Shown here one piece after another: positions 1 to 6,114 of a stretch of 9,717 nt of DNA. A model generated the notes under the pieces. The model saw only the letters and a list, made by a program, of their open reading frames with translations. It did not search any database and was not told the DNA's origin. Numbering within the stretch: position 1 is the stretch's first letter; each line of letters opens with the position of its first letter. The position numbers were made by a program, and so were the translations under genes. The stretch is from Cryomorphaceae bacterium (GTDB lineage: Bacteria; Bacteroidota; Bacteroidia; Flavobacteriales_G; Salibacteraceae), in contig PXEK01000259.1 in assembly GCA_003564735.1 (NCBI GenBank), forward strand, positions 1 through 9,717. Direction: 5' to 3'.

Positions 1-758
1 AGCAGCGAAAACAAAACAATGTAGATGAGCGACCACACATTTCCATTGTGTGCAACTTCACCAAACCCACAGGAAAAAACCCTTCACTGCTCACATTCAA
101 TGAAGTAACTACTTTATTCCATGAGTTTGGACATGCTTTACACGGCATGTTGAGTAAAGGCAGGTACCCCGGAATTACGGGTACAAGTGTATTTTGGGAT
201 TTTGTTGAGCTGCCCTCACAATTGATGGAGAATTGGTGCTATGAAAAAGAGTGTTTGGATTTATTCGCAAGGCACTACGAAACGGGCGAGAAAATACCGG
301 CCGACTTAGTAGAAAAAATCAAAAAAAGCGCCAACTTTAATGAGGGTTACCAAACCGTTAGGCAGGTGAGTTTGGGAATGCTGGACATGAAGTGGCATCA
401 TGTGAAAAGCCCCGATGTTCTTAAAAATCACTCTGTGGCAGATGTGGAGTCTATGGCTTTTACCCCTACAGATTTACTTCCACCCGTTGAAGGGACTTCA
501 ATGAGTTGTCAGTTTCACCATTTGTTTCAAGGTGGTTACAGTGCCGGTTATTACAGCTATAAGTGGGCTGAGGTTCTCGACGCCGATGCATTTGAGGCTT
601 TCTTGGAAAAGGGCATTTTCGATTCGGAAACGGCAGCACGATTTAAAAAATACATTCTGGAGGCGGGCGGCTCTGAACATCCCGCTGAATTATACAAAAG
701 GTTTAGAGGCAGGGAAGCCGACCCCGACGCCCTCCTGCGCCGCGCCGGGTTGATATAG
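1..758 (+). CDS. M3-family zinc oligopeptidase, C-terminal part (oligopeptidase A / Dcp-like)
   Basis: This is a metallopeptidase that cleaves short peptides, probably in the cytoplasm. The reading frame is open to the left edge (codons from base 3), so the N-terminal part lies outside the window and the GTG at 48 is an internal Val. Visible in order: the zinc motif HEFGH (codons 120-134) with catalytic Glu; 25 residues after its second His, a Glu in FVELPSQ (codon 207-209) that fits the third zinc ligand; an MENWCYE segment; and near the C-terminus a Tyr-rich stretch (GYSAGYYSY, W, D-AF) that shapes the substrate pocket in M3 enzymes. The ELPSQ-MENWC pattern resembles oligopeptidase A more than peptidyl-dipeptidase Dcp. 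About 252 codons are present of the roughly 680 usual for the family. The stop is TAG at 756-758. No co-transcribed neighbour is visible downstream. The M3 assignment is near certain; the subfamily is not. Confidence 0.93.
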   Translation, partial: QRKQNNVDERPHISIVCNFTKPTGKNPSLLTFNEVTTLFHEFGHALHGMLSKGRYPGITGTSVFWDFVELPSQLMENWCYEKECLDLFARHYETGEKIPADLVEKIKKSANFNEGYQTVRQVSLGMLDMKWHHVKSPDVLKNHSVADVESMAFTPTDLLPPVEGTSMSCQFHHLFQGGYSAGYYSYKWAEVLDADAFEAFLEKGIFDSETAARFKKYILEAGGSEHPAELYKRFRGREADPDALLRRAGLI

Positions 759-939
759 CGTCAAATCTCCTCGACTTTAGTTTTTTAAGTTGCCGGTCTG
801 TCGTGATTCAACTTCAGTATTGATTGTTCGGGTTGAGCTTCAGCGCTTCGCGGCTTTGCGAGAAACTCTTCAAACGGCTTATCCGGAGCACTTAGCCATT
901 GGCCTTTGGCAGTTAGCTATCCCCTTGTATCTCAACCTC

Positions 940-1029
940 GTCTTTCTCGTTCCTTGTAGTAATTGTGATTCCACCTGCAACGCCTTTTCAGCTCACGTCT
1001 TTTCAGCTCACGGTTTACTGCTTACGGTT
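940..1029 (+). repeat. Imperfect direct repeat, copy A
   Basis: This copy aligns with 1185-1265. Both contain TTCTCGTTCCTTGTAGTA, then TGTGATT/CGTGATT, a CACC(T/C)GCAACG block, two AGCTCAC words and CTTACGGT. Copy A is a few bases longer near its end. It is preceded by CTCAACCTCG, a short relative of the hexamer array that precedes copy B, so the repeated unit may once have included the array. Confidence 0.75.
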
Positions 1030-1053
1030 CACCCATTTCCGGCCGCAGGCCGT

Positions 1054-1103
1054 CCCGACTTAGAAGCTTCGGAATTTTATTCCGCTAAAGCTTCTTGTTC
1101 GGG
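1054..1103. repeat. Large imperfect hairpin
   Basis: The two arms pair as CCCGA (1054-1058) with TCGGG (1099-1103), AGAAGCTT (1062-1069) with AAGCTTCT (1088-1095) and CGGAAT (1070-1075) with ATTCCG (1079-1084). This leaves a TTT loop, a 3x3 internal loop and a 3-base bulge. A GGCCGCAGGCC palindrome sits just upstream at 1041-1051. There is no T-tract, so it is not a standard terminator. It has the form of a dispersed intergenic hairpin repeat. Confidence 0.75.
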
Positions 1104-1106
1104 AAA

Positions 1107-1192
1107 CCTCAATCCTCAACCTCAATCCTCGACCTTGTCCTTGTCCTCGACCTTGTCCTTGTCCTTGTCCTTGTCCTCGACCTTGTCCTTCT
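1107..1192. repeat. Hexanucleotide tandem array (CCTCAA / CCTCGA / CCTTGT units)
   Basis: About fourteen 6-base units can be read: CCTCAA at 1107, 1114 and 1120 (single T insertions between some), CCTCGA at 1127, 1145 and 1175, CCTTGT at 1133, 1139, 1151, 1157, 1163, 1169 and 1181, and a variant CCTTCT at 1187. The order follows a higher pattern in which CCTCGA is followed by one, two or four CCTTGT. The array runs straight into direct-repeat copy B. Such arrays change length by replication slippage. Confidence 0.9.
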
Positions 1193-1265
1193 CGTTCCTT
1201 GTAGTATTCGTGATTTCACCCGCAACGTCTTTTTAGCTCACGGTTTTCAGCTCACAGCTTACGGT
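1185..1265 (+). repeat. Imperfect direct repeat, copy B
   Basis: This is the partner of 940-1029, beginning inside the last units of the hexamer array. The best conserved block is TTCTCGTTCCTTGTAGTA, identical in both copies. The later AGCTCAC words are more diverged and slightly shorter here. Confidence 0.75.
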
Positions 1266-1314
1266 CTGCCCCGAGCCTTCGTGGGTCGCCCTGTTTCTCA
1301 CTCTGTCTCTTCCC

Positions 1315-1328
1315 GGTTCTGACCAAAA
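1315..1328 (+). repeat. 14-base dispersed word, copy 1
   Basis: GGTTCTGACCAAAA occurs here, again at 7209-7222 in the same orientation, and at 2346-2359 inverted. All three copies are intergenic. This copy ends 16 bases before the ftsY -7 candidate, roughly where a -33 element would be expected, but it contains no TTG. Confidence 0.8.
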
Positions 1329-1344
1329 AAACAATTAATTTGAA

Positions 1345-1352
1345 TACTTTTG
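1345..1352 (+). promoter_or_regulatory. Candidate Bacteroidota -7 element for ftsY
   Basis: TACTTTTG matches the Bacteroidota consensus TAnnTTTG and lies 25 bases before the ftsY ATG. No TTG-type -33 element sits at the usual 17-23 base spacing, so support rests on the -7 match and its position. Confidence 0.45.
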
Positions 1353-1377
1353 CAACCTACTTTTAACCATAAATCAC

Positions 1378-2331
1378 ATGGGCTTATTCAGTATTTTTTC
1401 AAAAGAAAAAAAGAAAAACCTCAATGAGGGCTTATCCAAAACCAAAGAGGGCTTTTTTAGCAAACTCACCCGCTCCGTTGCGGGAAAATCAAAAGTGGAT
1501 GACGAGGTTCTTGACGATTTAGAGGAAATTTTAGTGACCTCAGATGTTGGCGTTGATACCACACTTAAAATCATTGAACGCATTGAAAACAGAGTGGCTA
1601 AAGATAAATACTTCGGCACCTCTGAACTCAACCAAATTTTACGTGATGAAATTACCGCCCTGCTCGAAGAAAACGACAACGGCACGGCAAAAGGTTTTTC
1701 ACTGCCTCCCACTGAGGGTCCGTACGTTATTATGGTGGTTGGCGTGAACGGTGTAGGCAAAACCACTACCATTGGTAAGCTGGCCCACCAATTTAAACAA
1801 TCGGGAAAAAGCGTGGTGCTGGGTGCAGCTGATACATTTAGAGCCGCCGCCATTGAGCAATTGCAGGTTTGGGGCGAGCGCGTTAATGTGCCCGTAATTA
1901 CCCAAAAACAAGGCGCCGATCCCGCTTCAGTGGCTTTTGATACACTCAACGCCGCCAAGGCCAAAAACGCCGATGTGGTGATTGTGGATACCGCGGGCCG
2001 ACTCCACAACAAGGTGGGGCTCATGAATGAGTTGGGCAAAATCAAAAAGGTTATGCAAAAGGTACTGCCCAATACGCCTCACGAGGTGCTTTTGGTGCTC
2101 GACGCCTCAACAGGTCAAAACGCCATTGAACAGGCCAAACAGTTTACAAAAGTTACCGAGGTAACAGGCATGGCACTCACCAAGTTAGATGGCACGGCTA
2201 AGGGCGGTGTGGTTATAGGAATATCTGACCAACTCAAAATTCCGGTGCGGTACATTGGCGTGGGCGAGCAGCTCGACCACTTGCAGGTGTTTAATAAATA
2301 TGAGTTTGTCGATTCCCTTTTTGGTGAATAA
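1378..2331 (+). CDS. ftsY: Signal recognition particle receptor FtsY
   Basis: FtsY is the membrane-associated GTPase that receives the SRP (Ffh)-ribosome complex and hands the nascent chain to the Sec translocon. The 317-residue protein is short, as usual for Bacteroidota, which lack the long acidic A domain of E. coli FtsY. It starts with a basic amphipathic MGLFSIFSKEKKK segment suited to membrane contact, followed by the helical N domain (about 20-100). The G domain shows the P-loop GVNGVGKTT (122-130), the insertion-box motif DTFRAAA (152-158), DTAGR (204-208) and the guanine-specificity motif TKLD (268-271), with GVGEQLDHLQVF near the C-terminus. The ATG at 1378 gives the usual family N-terminus; the leader is AT-rich without a clear Shine-Dalgarno. 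rimO follows after 187 bases, an order commonly seen in Bacteroidota. The ribosomal protein genes that often precede ftsY there are not present. Confidence 0.98.
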   Translation: MGLFSIFSKEKKKNLNEGLSKTKEGFFSKLTRSVAGKSKVDDEVLDDLEEILVTSDVGVDTTLKIIERIENRVAKDKYFGTSELNQILRDEITALLEENDNGTAKGFSLPPTEGPYVIMVVGVNGVGKTTTIGKLAHQFKQSGKSVVLGAADTFRAAAIEQLQVWGERVNVPVITQKQGADPASVAFDTLNAAKAKNADVVIVDTAGRLHNKVGLMNELGKIKKVMQKVLPNTPHEVLLVLDASTGQNAIEQAKQFTKVTEVTGMALTKLDGTAKGGVVIGISDQLKIPVRYIGVGEQLDHLQVFNKYEFVDSLFGE

Positions 2332-2518
2332 TAAAATATTCGCCTTTTTGGTCAGAACCCGCCTCCTCTGCAACCCCCGGCCGGAACAAAACCCCGGCGT
2401 TCGCGTTCAACCCGAACGGTAAAGCAAAGCAGAGCCGCACTTTTTGCAGTGCACGCCGCAACGGCTCAAAATACCTCATTCGCACGGAATGACTCAACTC
2501 TAAAAGCGATTAAAACGC
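2332..2518. repeat. Hairpin-rich ftsY-rimO spacer
   Basis: Several inverted repeats are packed into this spacer: CGTTCG (2398-2403) with CGAACG (2413-2418); an outer GAGCCG (2432-2437) with CGGCTC (2462-2467); inside it GCACT (2437-2441) with AGTGC (2448-2452); and TCATTC (2476-2481) with GAATGA (2487-2492) around a GCACG loop. The inverted 14-base word sits at its ftsY end. None has a clean T-tract, and no TAnnTTTG element is seen before rimO. It may be an intergenic repeat inserted between two genes that are usually adjacent, or a processing structure in a shared transcript. Confidence 0.6.
2346..2359 (-). repeat. 14-base dispersed word, copy 2 (inverted)
   Basis: On the minus strand this reads GGTTCTGACCAAAA, identical to 1315-1328 and 7209-7222. 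It lies 14 bases after the ftsY stop. Together with copy 1 it brackets ftsY in opposite orientations. Confidence 0.8.
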
Positions 2519-3850
2519 ATGAAAACGAAAACATTAAAGAAAAATAAGGTCAATGTGGTCACCCTCGGGTGTTCCAAAAATATTTACGATAGCGAGGTGT
2601 TGATGGGTCAGCTCAAGGCCAATCAATTCGATGTGCACCATGAAGACCCCTCCCGCGATGCGGAAATTGTCATCATCAACACGTGCGGTTTTATTGAAAA
2701 CGCCAAACAAGAATCTATCGATACCATTTTGGGTTGGAGTGCCGCCAAAGAGCGCGGCGAAGTGGAAAAAGTTTACGTAACGGGATGTTTATCGCAACGC
2801 TACAAGCCCGAGCTCGAAAAAGAAATACCCAACATTGACGCCTACTTTGGTACGCGCGATTTACCCCGATTACTCAAAACCCTAAAAGCCGATTATAAAA
2901 AAGAACTCATAGGTGAACGCTTACTCACCACCCCCGCGCACTTTGCTTACCTCAAAATTGCCGAGGGATGTGACAGGCCGTGCGCCTTTTGCGCTATTCC
3001 GCTTATGAGGGGAAAACACGTTTCCAAACCTATTGAGGAGTTGGTGCAAAGCGCCAAAAAATTGGCCGCACAAGGCACTCGAGAACTCATCCTCATCGCG
3101 CAAGATTTAACGTACTATGGATTAGATATATACAAAAAACGCAATTTGGCCGAACTCTTGGAGCAATTGGCCGCAGTGGAGGGAATAGATTGGATCAGAC
3201 TTCACTACGCTTACCCCGCAGCATTCCCCATGGATGTTATTGATGTAATGAAAAAGCACGATAACATTTGCAATTATTTGGATATGCCCCTGCAACATAT
3301 CAGCGACAATATGCTCAAATCAATGCGCCGACTCATCACGAGTAAAAAAACGCGTAAGGTAGTGAGTGAAATAAGGGAGAAAATGCCCGAAATTGCATTG
3401 CGAACCACCTTAATAACGGGATTCCCCGGTGAAACGGAGGCCGATTTTCAAGAGCTTTACGACTGGGTGGCCGAGACGCGATTCGACAGGTTGGGCGTTT
3501 TCCCGTATTCTCATGAAGAAAATACACATGCCTACTCTAAAGAAGACGATGTACCCGAAGAGGTAAAACAAGAACGCGCCGAAGCCATTATGGAATTGCA
3601 AAGCGGTATTTCTTTAGAGTTGAACCAAGTACGCGTAGGTAAAACCTACAAGGTGCTGATTGATCGAGTAGAGAACGGGACCTACATTGGAAGAACCGAG
3701 CAAGACTCCCCCGAGGTGGATAACGAGGTGATTATTCCCGTAACAGAAGATAACCACCTGCGCGTGGGCGACTTTGTGTATGCCACGGTGGAAAAAGCCG
3801 ATTATTACGATTTGTATGCCACTGTGGCTAAAGAAGTGCCCGCCGTATGA
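2519..3850 (+). CDS. rimO: Ribosomal protein S12 methylthiotransferase RimO
   Basis: RimO is a cytoplasmic radical-SAM iron-sulfur enzyme that adds a methylthio group to a conserved Asp of ribosomal protein S12. All three domains are visible in 443 residues. The N-terminal methylthiotransferase domain has its cluster cysteines C18 (TLGCSKN), C56 (NTCGFIE) and C90 (TGCLSQRY). The radical-SAM core has C151-x3-C155-x2-C158 in EGCDRPCAFCAIP. A C-terminal TRAM domain covers about 370-440 (VGKTYKVLIDR, YIGRT, VGDFVYA). The TLGCSKN start and the length favour RimO over the tRNA enzyme MiaB. The ATG at 2519 is preceded by AT-rich sequence without a strong ribosome binding site. Its TGA overlaps the bshC ATG (ATGA at 3847-3850), so the two genes are very probably co-transcribed and translationally coupled. 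Confidence 0.97.
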   Translation: MKTKTLKKNKVNVVTLGCSKNIYDSEVLMGQLKANQFDVHHEDPSRDAEIVIINTCGFIENAKQESIDTILGWSAAKERGEVEKVYVTGCLSQRYKPELEKEIPNIDAYFGTRDLPRLLKTLKADYKKELIGERLLTTPAHFAYLKIAEGCDRPCAFCAIPLMRGKHVSKPIEELVQSAKKLAAQGTRELILIAQDLTYYGLDIYKKRNLAELLEQLAAVEGIDWIRLHYAYPAAFPMDVIDVMKKHDNICNYLDMPLQHISDNMLKSMRRLITSKKTRKVVSEIREKMPEIALRTTLITGFPGETEADFQELYDWVAETRFDRLGVFPYSHEENTHAYSKEDDVPEEVKQERAEAIMELQSGISLELNQVRVGKTYKVLIDRVENGTYIGRTEQDSPEVDNEVIIPVTEDNHLRVGDFVYATVEKADYYDLYATVAKEVPAV

Positions 3851-5433
3851 AGTGCACGCGGGTAACGTATGAAAAAGCGGGAATGCTCTCTTCCCTCACT
3901 CGCGACTACCTCGCAGGGAAAAGTGAGTTAGCTCCTTTTTACGGGTTTAGTCCGTCATTACAAGGTATTGAAAAAGCGTTTAAACAGCGATTAAACCACC
4001 CGGTGAACCGCACCCTTTTGGTGCGCAAACTCAAAGAGCGGTACAGCGGTGTTAACACCTCAAGCAGGGTTGAAGATAATATTGCCTCGCTGGCAAATGA
4101 AAAAACATTTACGGTAACCACAGGCCACCAGCTCAACTTATTTACGGGACCACTTTATTTTGTGTGGAAAATTTTGAGCACCTTAAATTTAGCGCGGGAA
4201 CTCAATGAAAAATTCCCCGATTACAGGTTTGTGCCCGTATATTGGCCCGCCGGTGAAGATCACGACTTTGAAGAGGTGAACCACACGTATGTTCACCACA
4301 AAAAGTACCGTTGGAACACCAATCAAACGGGCGCGGTGGGCAGGTTCACAACTGACGGACTCTCAAGTGTGGTGAATGAGCTGCACGCCGATTTAAAATC
4401 ACAATTGGCCGATATTCACCTCATCGATGAGTTGAGAGCCTGTTTGGAGCAGGAGAATTACGGCAATGCGGTTTTCGAGTTGGTGAACAAGTGGTTCGGG
4501 AAGTACGGACTGGTGATTGTGAACAGTGATGATGCCGATTTCAAACGGGAATTTATACAAACCGCCGGTCGCGATTTGGAGAGCAATGCCGCCAACACGC
4601 TCATTGAAGAGAGCGCGGCCACGCTGGAAGCTGCAGGGTACAAAAAACAAATTACTCCGCGCGAAATCAACTTGTTTTACCTCACCGATGAGTCGCGCAA
4701 CCGCATCATAAAAAAAGGAGGTACTTTTTACGTGGAGCACACCGACCTGCAATTTTCACCATCCGAAATGCGTAAAGAGCTCGAAACCCGGCCCGAGAGG
4801 TTTAGTCCGAACGTCGCACTGCGCCCGATGTATCAGGAAACCATTCTGCCCAATATCGCATACATCGGCGGCAGTGCCGAGGTGGCTTATTGGTTACAAT
4901 TGAAAAAGGCGTTTGATGCTTACGGCGTTTTTTATCCGGTGGTTTTGTTGCGTAACTCCGTATTGGTCATGACCAAAAAAGCGCAAAAAAAGCAACAACA
5001 GCTCAATTTATCTACCGAAGATTTATTTTTGGATGAGCATGAACTCACAAAGCGCAAAGTGATTGAATCCTCTGATAACATTCTGCATTTTCAAGACGAG
5101 AAAGCGCGGTTGCAAGAAATATTTTCGAGTATAAAACGGCAAATGAGTGAGAGTGACTCCACATTGAAGAACTCGGCCCAAGCGGCGGAGGTGAAGCACT
5201 TGCACTACATCAACAATTTAGAGAAGAAGCTTTTGCGCGCCGAAAAAAAGAAAAACAAAATCATTTTGAATCGCATTGAAGCCTTGCGCCGAGAAGTGTA
5301 CCCCGGCAACAGTTTGCAGGAGAGGAGGGAGAACATTTTTATGTTGTACCGGGAATTTGGCGAAGCCGTTATTGAGAAGGTGCGCGAAAATTTGAATCCG
5401 ATCGATTTCAGACTCACCGTATTGGAGGAGTAA
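3847..5433 (+). CDS. bshC: Bacillithiol biosynthesis cysteine-adding enzyme BshC
   Basis: BshC is thought to join cysteine to glucosaminyl-malate in the last step of bacillithiol synthesis, giving the low-molecular-weight thiol used in place of glutathione. The 528 residues agree with the usual family length of about 530-540. Recognisable family segments are TTGHQLNLFTGPLYFVWK (91-108), VYWPAGEDHDFEEVNH (131-146), the later IGGSAEVAYWLQLKKAF and VLLRNS stretches, and a long charged helical region (about 410-490) that forms the family's coiled coil (NNLEKKLLRAEKKK). No signal peptide or membrane segment is seen, so it is cytoplasmic. The start is fixed by the 4-base ATGA overlap with rimO. bshA and bshB, needed for the earlier steps, are not in this window. 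A shared role with rimO is not implied beyond co-expression. Confidence 0.95.
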   Translation: MKCTRVTYEKAGMLSSLTRDYLAGKSELAPFYGFSPSLQGIEKAFKQRLNHPVNRTLLVRKLKERYSGVNTSSRVEDNIASLANEKTFTVTTGHQLNLFTGPLYFVWKILSTLNLARELNEKFPDYRFVPVYWPAGEDHDFEEVNHTYVHHKKYRWNTNQTGAVGRFTTDGLSSVVNELHADLKSQLADIHLIDELRACLEQENYGNAVFELVNKWFGKYGLVIVNSDDADFKREFIQTAGRDLESNAANTLIEESAATLEAAGYKKQITPREINLFYLTDESRNRIIKKGGTFYVEHTDLQFSPSEMRKELETRPERFSPNVALRPMYQETILPNIAYIGGSAEVAYWLQLKKAFDAYGVFYPVVLLRNSVLVMTKKAQKKQQQLNLSTEDLFLDEHELTKRKVIESSDNILHFQDEKARLQEIFSSIKRQMSESDSTLKNSAQAAEVKHLHYINNLEKKLLRAEKKKNKIILNRIEALRREVYPGNSLQERRENIFMLYREFGEAVIEKVRENLNPIDFRLTVLEE

Positions 5434-5455
5434 TACCGATATGGGTTGGCTAATT

Positions 5456-5531
5456 GGCAGTCGCTCCTTCTGAGCTCCTTAAATCCGCCAACATCTTAAA
5501 CCCCGCCCTACAGACGGGGCTAAGGGAAAAC
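5456..5531 (+). repeat. Repeat module M1, copy 1
   Basis: This copy aligns along its length with 5726-5802. Shared blocks are GGCAGTCGCTCCTTC, GAGCTCC, TAAATCCG, ACCCCGCC, ACGGGGCT and GGAAAAC. CCCCG and CGGGG flank a short loop and form a small stem in both copies although the loop sequence differs, so the pairing has been kept while the loop drifted. Confidence 0.85.
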
Positions 5532-5534
5532 GCC

Positions 5535-5602
5535 CTCTGTGTAACTCTGCGGAGTCCCGAGCCTTCGCGGATGATAACCTCCGCGCAACTCTGCGGTTAA
5601 AA
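5535..5602 (+). repeat. Repeat module M2, copy 1
   Basis: The last 39 bases (5564-5602) are identical to 5899-5937. They include a CGCGGA/TCCGCG stem-loop and end in CTCTGCGGTTAAAA. The front part (CTCTGTG, GGAGTCCCGAGC) is also shared with copy 2 but carries a few differences. Confidence 0.9.
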
Positions 5603-5624
5603 CAAATAGTACTAACCGCAGAGT
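5588..5624. repeat. Perfect 12-bp inverted repeat
   Basis: ACTCTGCGGTTA (5588-5599) and TAACCGCAGAGT (5613-5624) are exact reverse complements around a 13-base spacer. The left arm is the tail of module M2 and the right arm starts the CGCAGAG tandem repeat. The two sides look like oppositely oriented copies of one sequence. Confidence 0.85.
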
Positions 5625-5656
5625 GGCACAGAGTACATCGCAGAGTAGCACAGAGA
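5617..5656 (+). repeat. 22-bp tandem repeat of the CGCAGAG/CACAGAG type
   Basis: Two units, CGCAGAGTGGCACAGAG (5617-5633) and CGCAGAGTAGCACAGAG (5639-5655), differ at one base and repeat with a 22-base period. This word family recurs in intergenic DNA of many unrelated bacteria. Its complement, CTCTGCGGTT, appears several times in the same region. Confidence 0.8.
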
Positions 5657-5694
5657 AAAATTCTCAGCGCACCGCCGTGACTACTTCCGCTAGC

Positions 5695-5733
5695 CTCTGC
5701 GGTTACGAACCGATTTCCAAATCACGGCAGTCG
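5695..5733 (+). repeat. Repeat module M3, copy 1
   Basis: This matches 5924-5962 at 35 of 39 bases: CTCTGCGGTTA, then AACCGATTTCCAA, then CGGCAGTCG. Its tail overlaps the start of M1 copy 2, which shows that M3 and M1 are contiguous parts of a longer repeated unit. Confidence 0.85.
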
Positions 5734-5802
5734 CTCCTTCAGAGCTCCATAAATCCGACCGCATCGTTATACCCCGCCTTTTCGGACGGGGCTGAGGAAA
5801 AC
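5726..5802 (+). repeat. Repeat module M1, copy 2
   Basis: This is the second copy of 5456-5531, offset by 270 bases, with the same CCCCG/CGGGG stem. It is followed by a further GC-rich stem (CACCCC/GGGGTG) that copy 1 lacks. Confidence 0.85.
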
Positions 5803-5829
5803 ACCCCTGCGGGGCTTTGGGGTGGTTTT
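5798..5829. terminator. Possible bidirectional terminator-like stem
   Basis: AAAACACCCC (5798-5807) pairs with GGGGTGGTTTT (5819-5829), with one bulged G, followed by TTTT on the + strand and preceded by AAAA, the form of a two-way intrinsic terminator. It lies within the repeat region, well past the bshC stop, so it could simply be part of the repeat. Confidence 0.35.
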
Positions 5830-5869
5830 ATACATCCTTAAAACGTTACAATTTTTAATTGTGAAAGCT

Positions 5870-5937
5870 CTCTGTGCACATCTGAGGAGTCCCGAGCTTT
5901 CGCGGATGATAACCTCCGCGCAACTCTGCGGTTAAAA
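5870..5937 (+). repeat. Repeat module M2, copy 2
   Basis: This second copy of 5535-5602 is exact over its last 39 bases (5899-5937). It runs directly into M3 copy 2, whereas copy 1 runs into the inverted repeat. The junction after CTCTGCGGTTA is therefore a breakpoint between the two unit copies. Confidence 0.9.
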
Positions 5938-5962
5938 ACCGATTTCCAACTCGCGGCAGTCG
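5924..5962 (+). repeat. Repeat module M3, copy 2
   Basis: This is the partner of 5695-5733. It ends in GGCAGTCG, the first eight bases of M1, after which the similarity to M1 stops at once. Confidence 0.85.
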
Positions 5963-6114
5963 AACGAAACCTAGACTTCCCGGGCGCATACCTCTGAGGT
6001 TAAGACACTCCGGTTCTCCATCCCAAAATACATTGACAAAAACCACAACCTATCCAATAGCTACCCGTAAAAAATCAACCCCTCCTCCACACATACCCCT
6101 GTAAAAATTCGAAT

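Larger units (their letters stand above)
759..1377. other. Gene-free repeat-rich spacer between the M3 peptidase and ftsY
   Basis: No credible gene is present in these 619 bases. The two longest open frames (790-1236 and 1095-1322, + strand) encode low-complexity Ser/Leu or Leu/Val/Asp runs that come directly from the hexanucleotide array and have no domain. The stretch holds a large hairpin (1054-1103), the hexamer array (1107-1192) and an imperfect direct repeat (940-1029 and 1185-1265), and it ends with a 14-base dispersed word (1315-1328) and a candidate ftsY promoter. A T-run at 781-786 follows the peptidase stop, but no convincing terminator stem precedes it. Confidence 0.8.

Noticed and set aside
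48..50. GTG as start of the first gene
   Set aside because: The frame stays open to base 3 and codes for typical M3 sequence (RPHISIV) before it, so this is an internal Val.
1107..1192. Possible CRISPR-like array
   Set aside because: Units are 6 bases and contiguous, with no spacers and no cas genes nearby.
790..1236. 148-codon + strand open frame
   Set aside because: It crosses the direct repeat and the hexamer array; the product ends in Ser/Leu runs made by the array, with no domain and no credible start context.
1095..1322. 75-codon + strand frame with a Leu-Val-Leu-Asp repeat protein
   Set aside because: The periodic product is simply the 6-base array read in another frame.
2291..2497. 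68-codon minus-strand frame
   Set aside because: It overlaps the ftsY 3' end and the hairpin-rich spacer; there is no domain, and it is best explained as a frame through repeat DNA.
5623..5841. 72-codon + strand frame downstream of bshC
   Set aside because: It lies entirely in repeat modules; the product is low-complexity and unlike any family I recognise.
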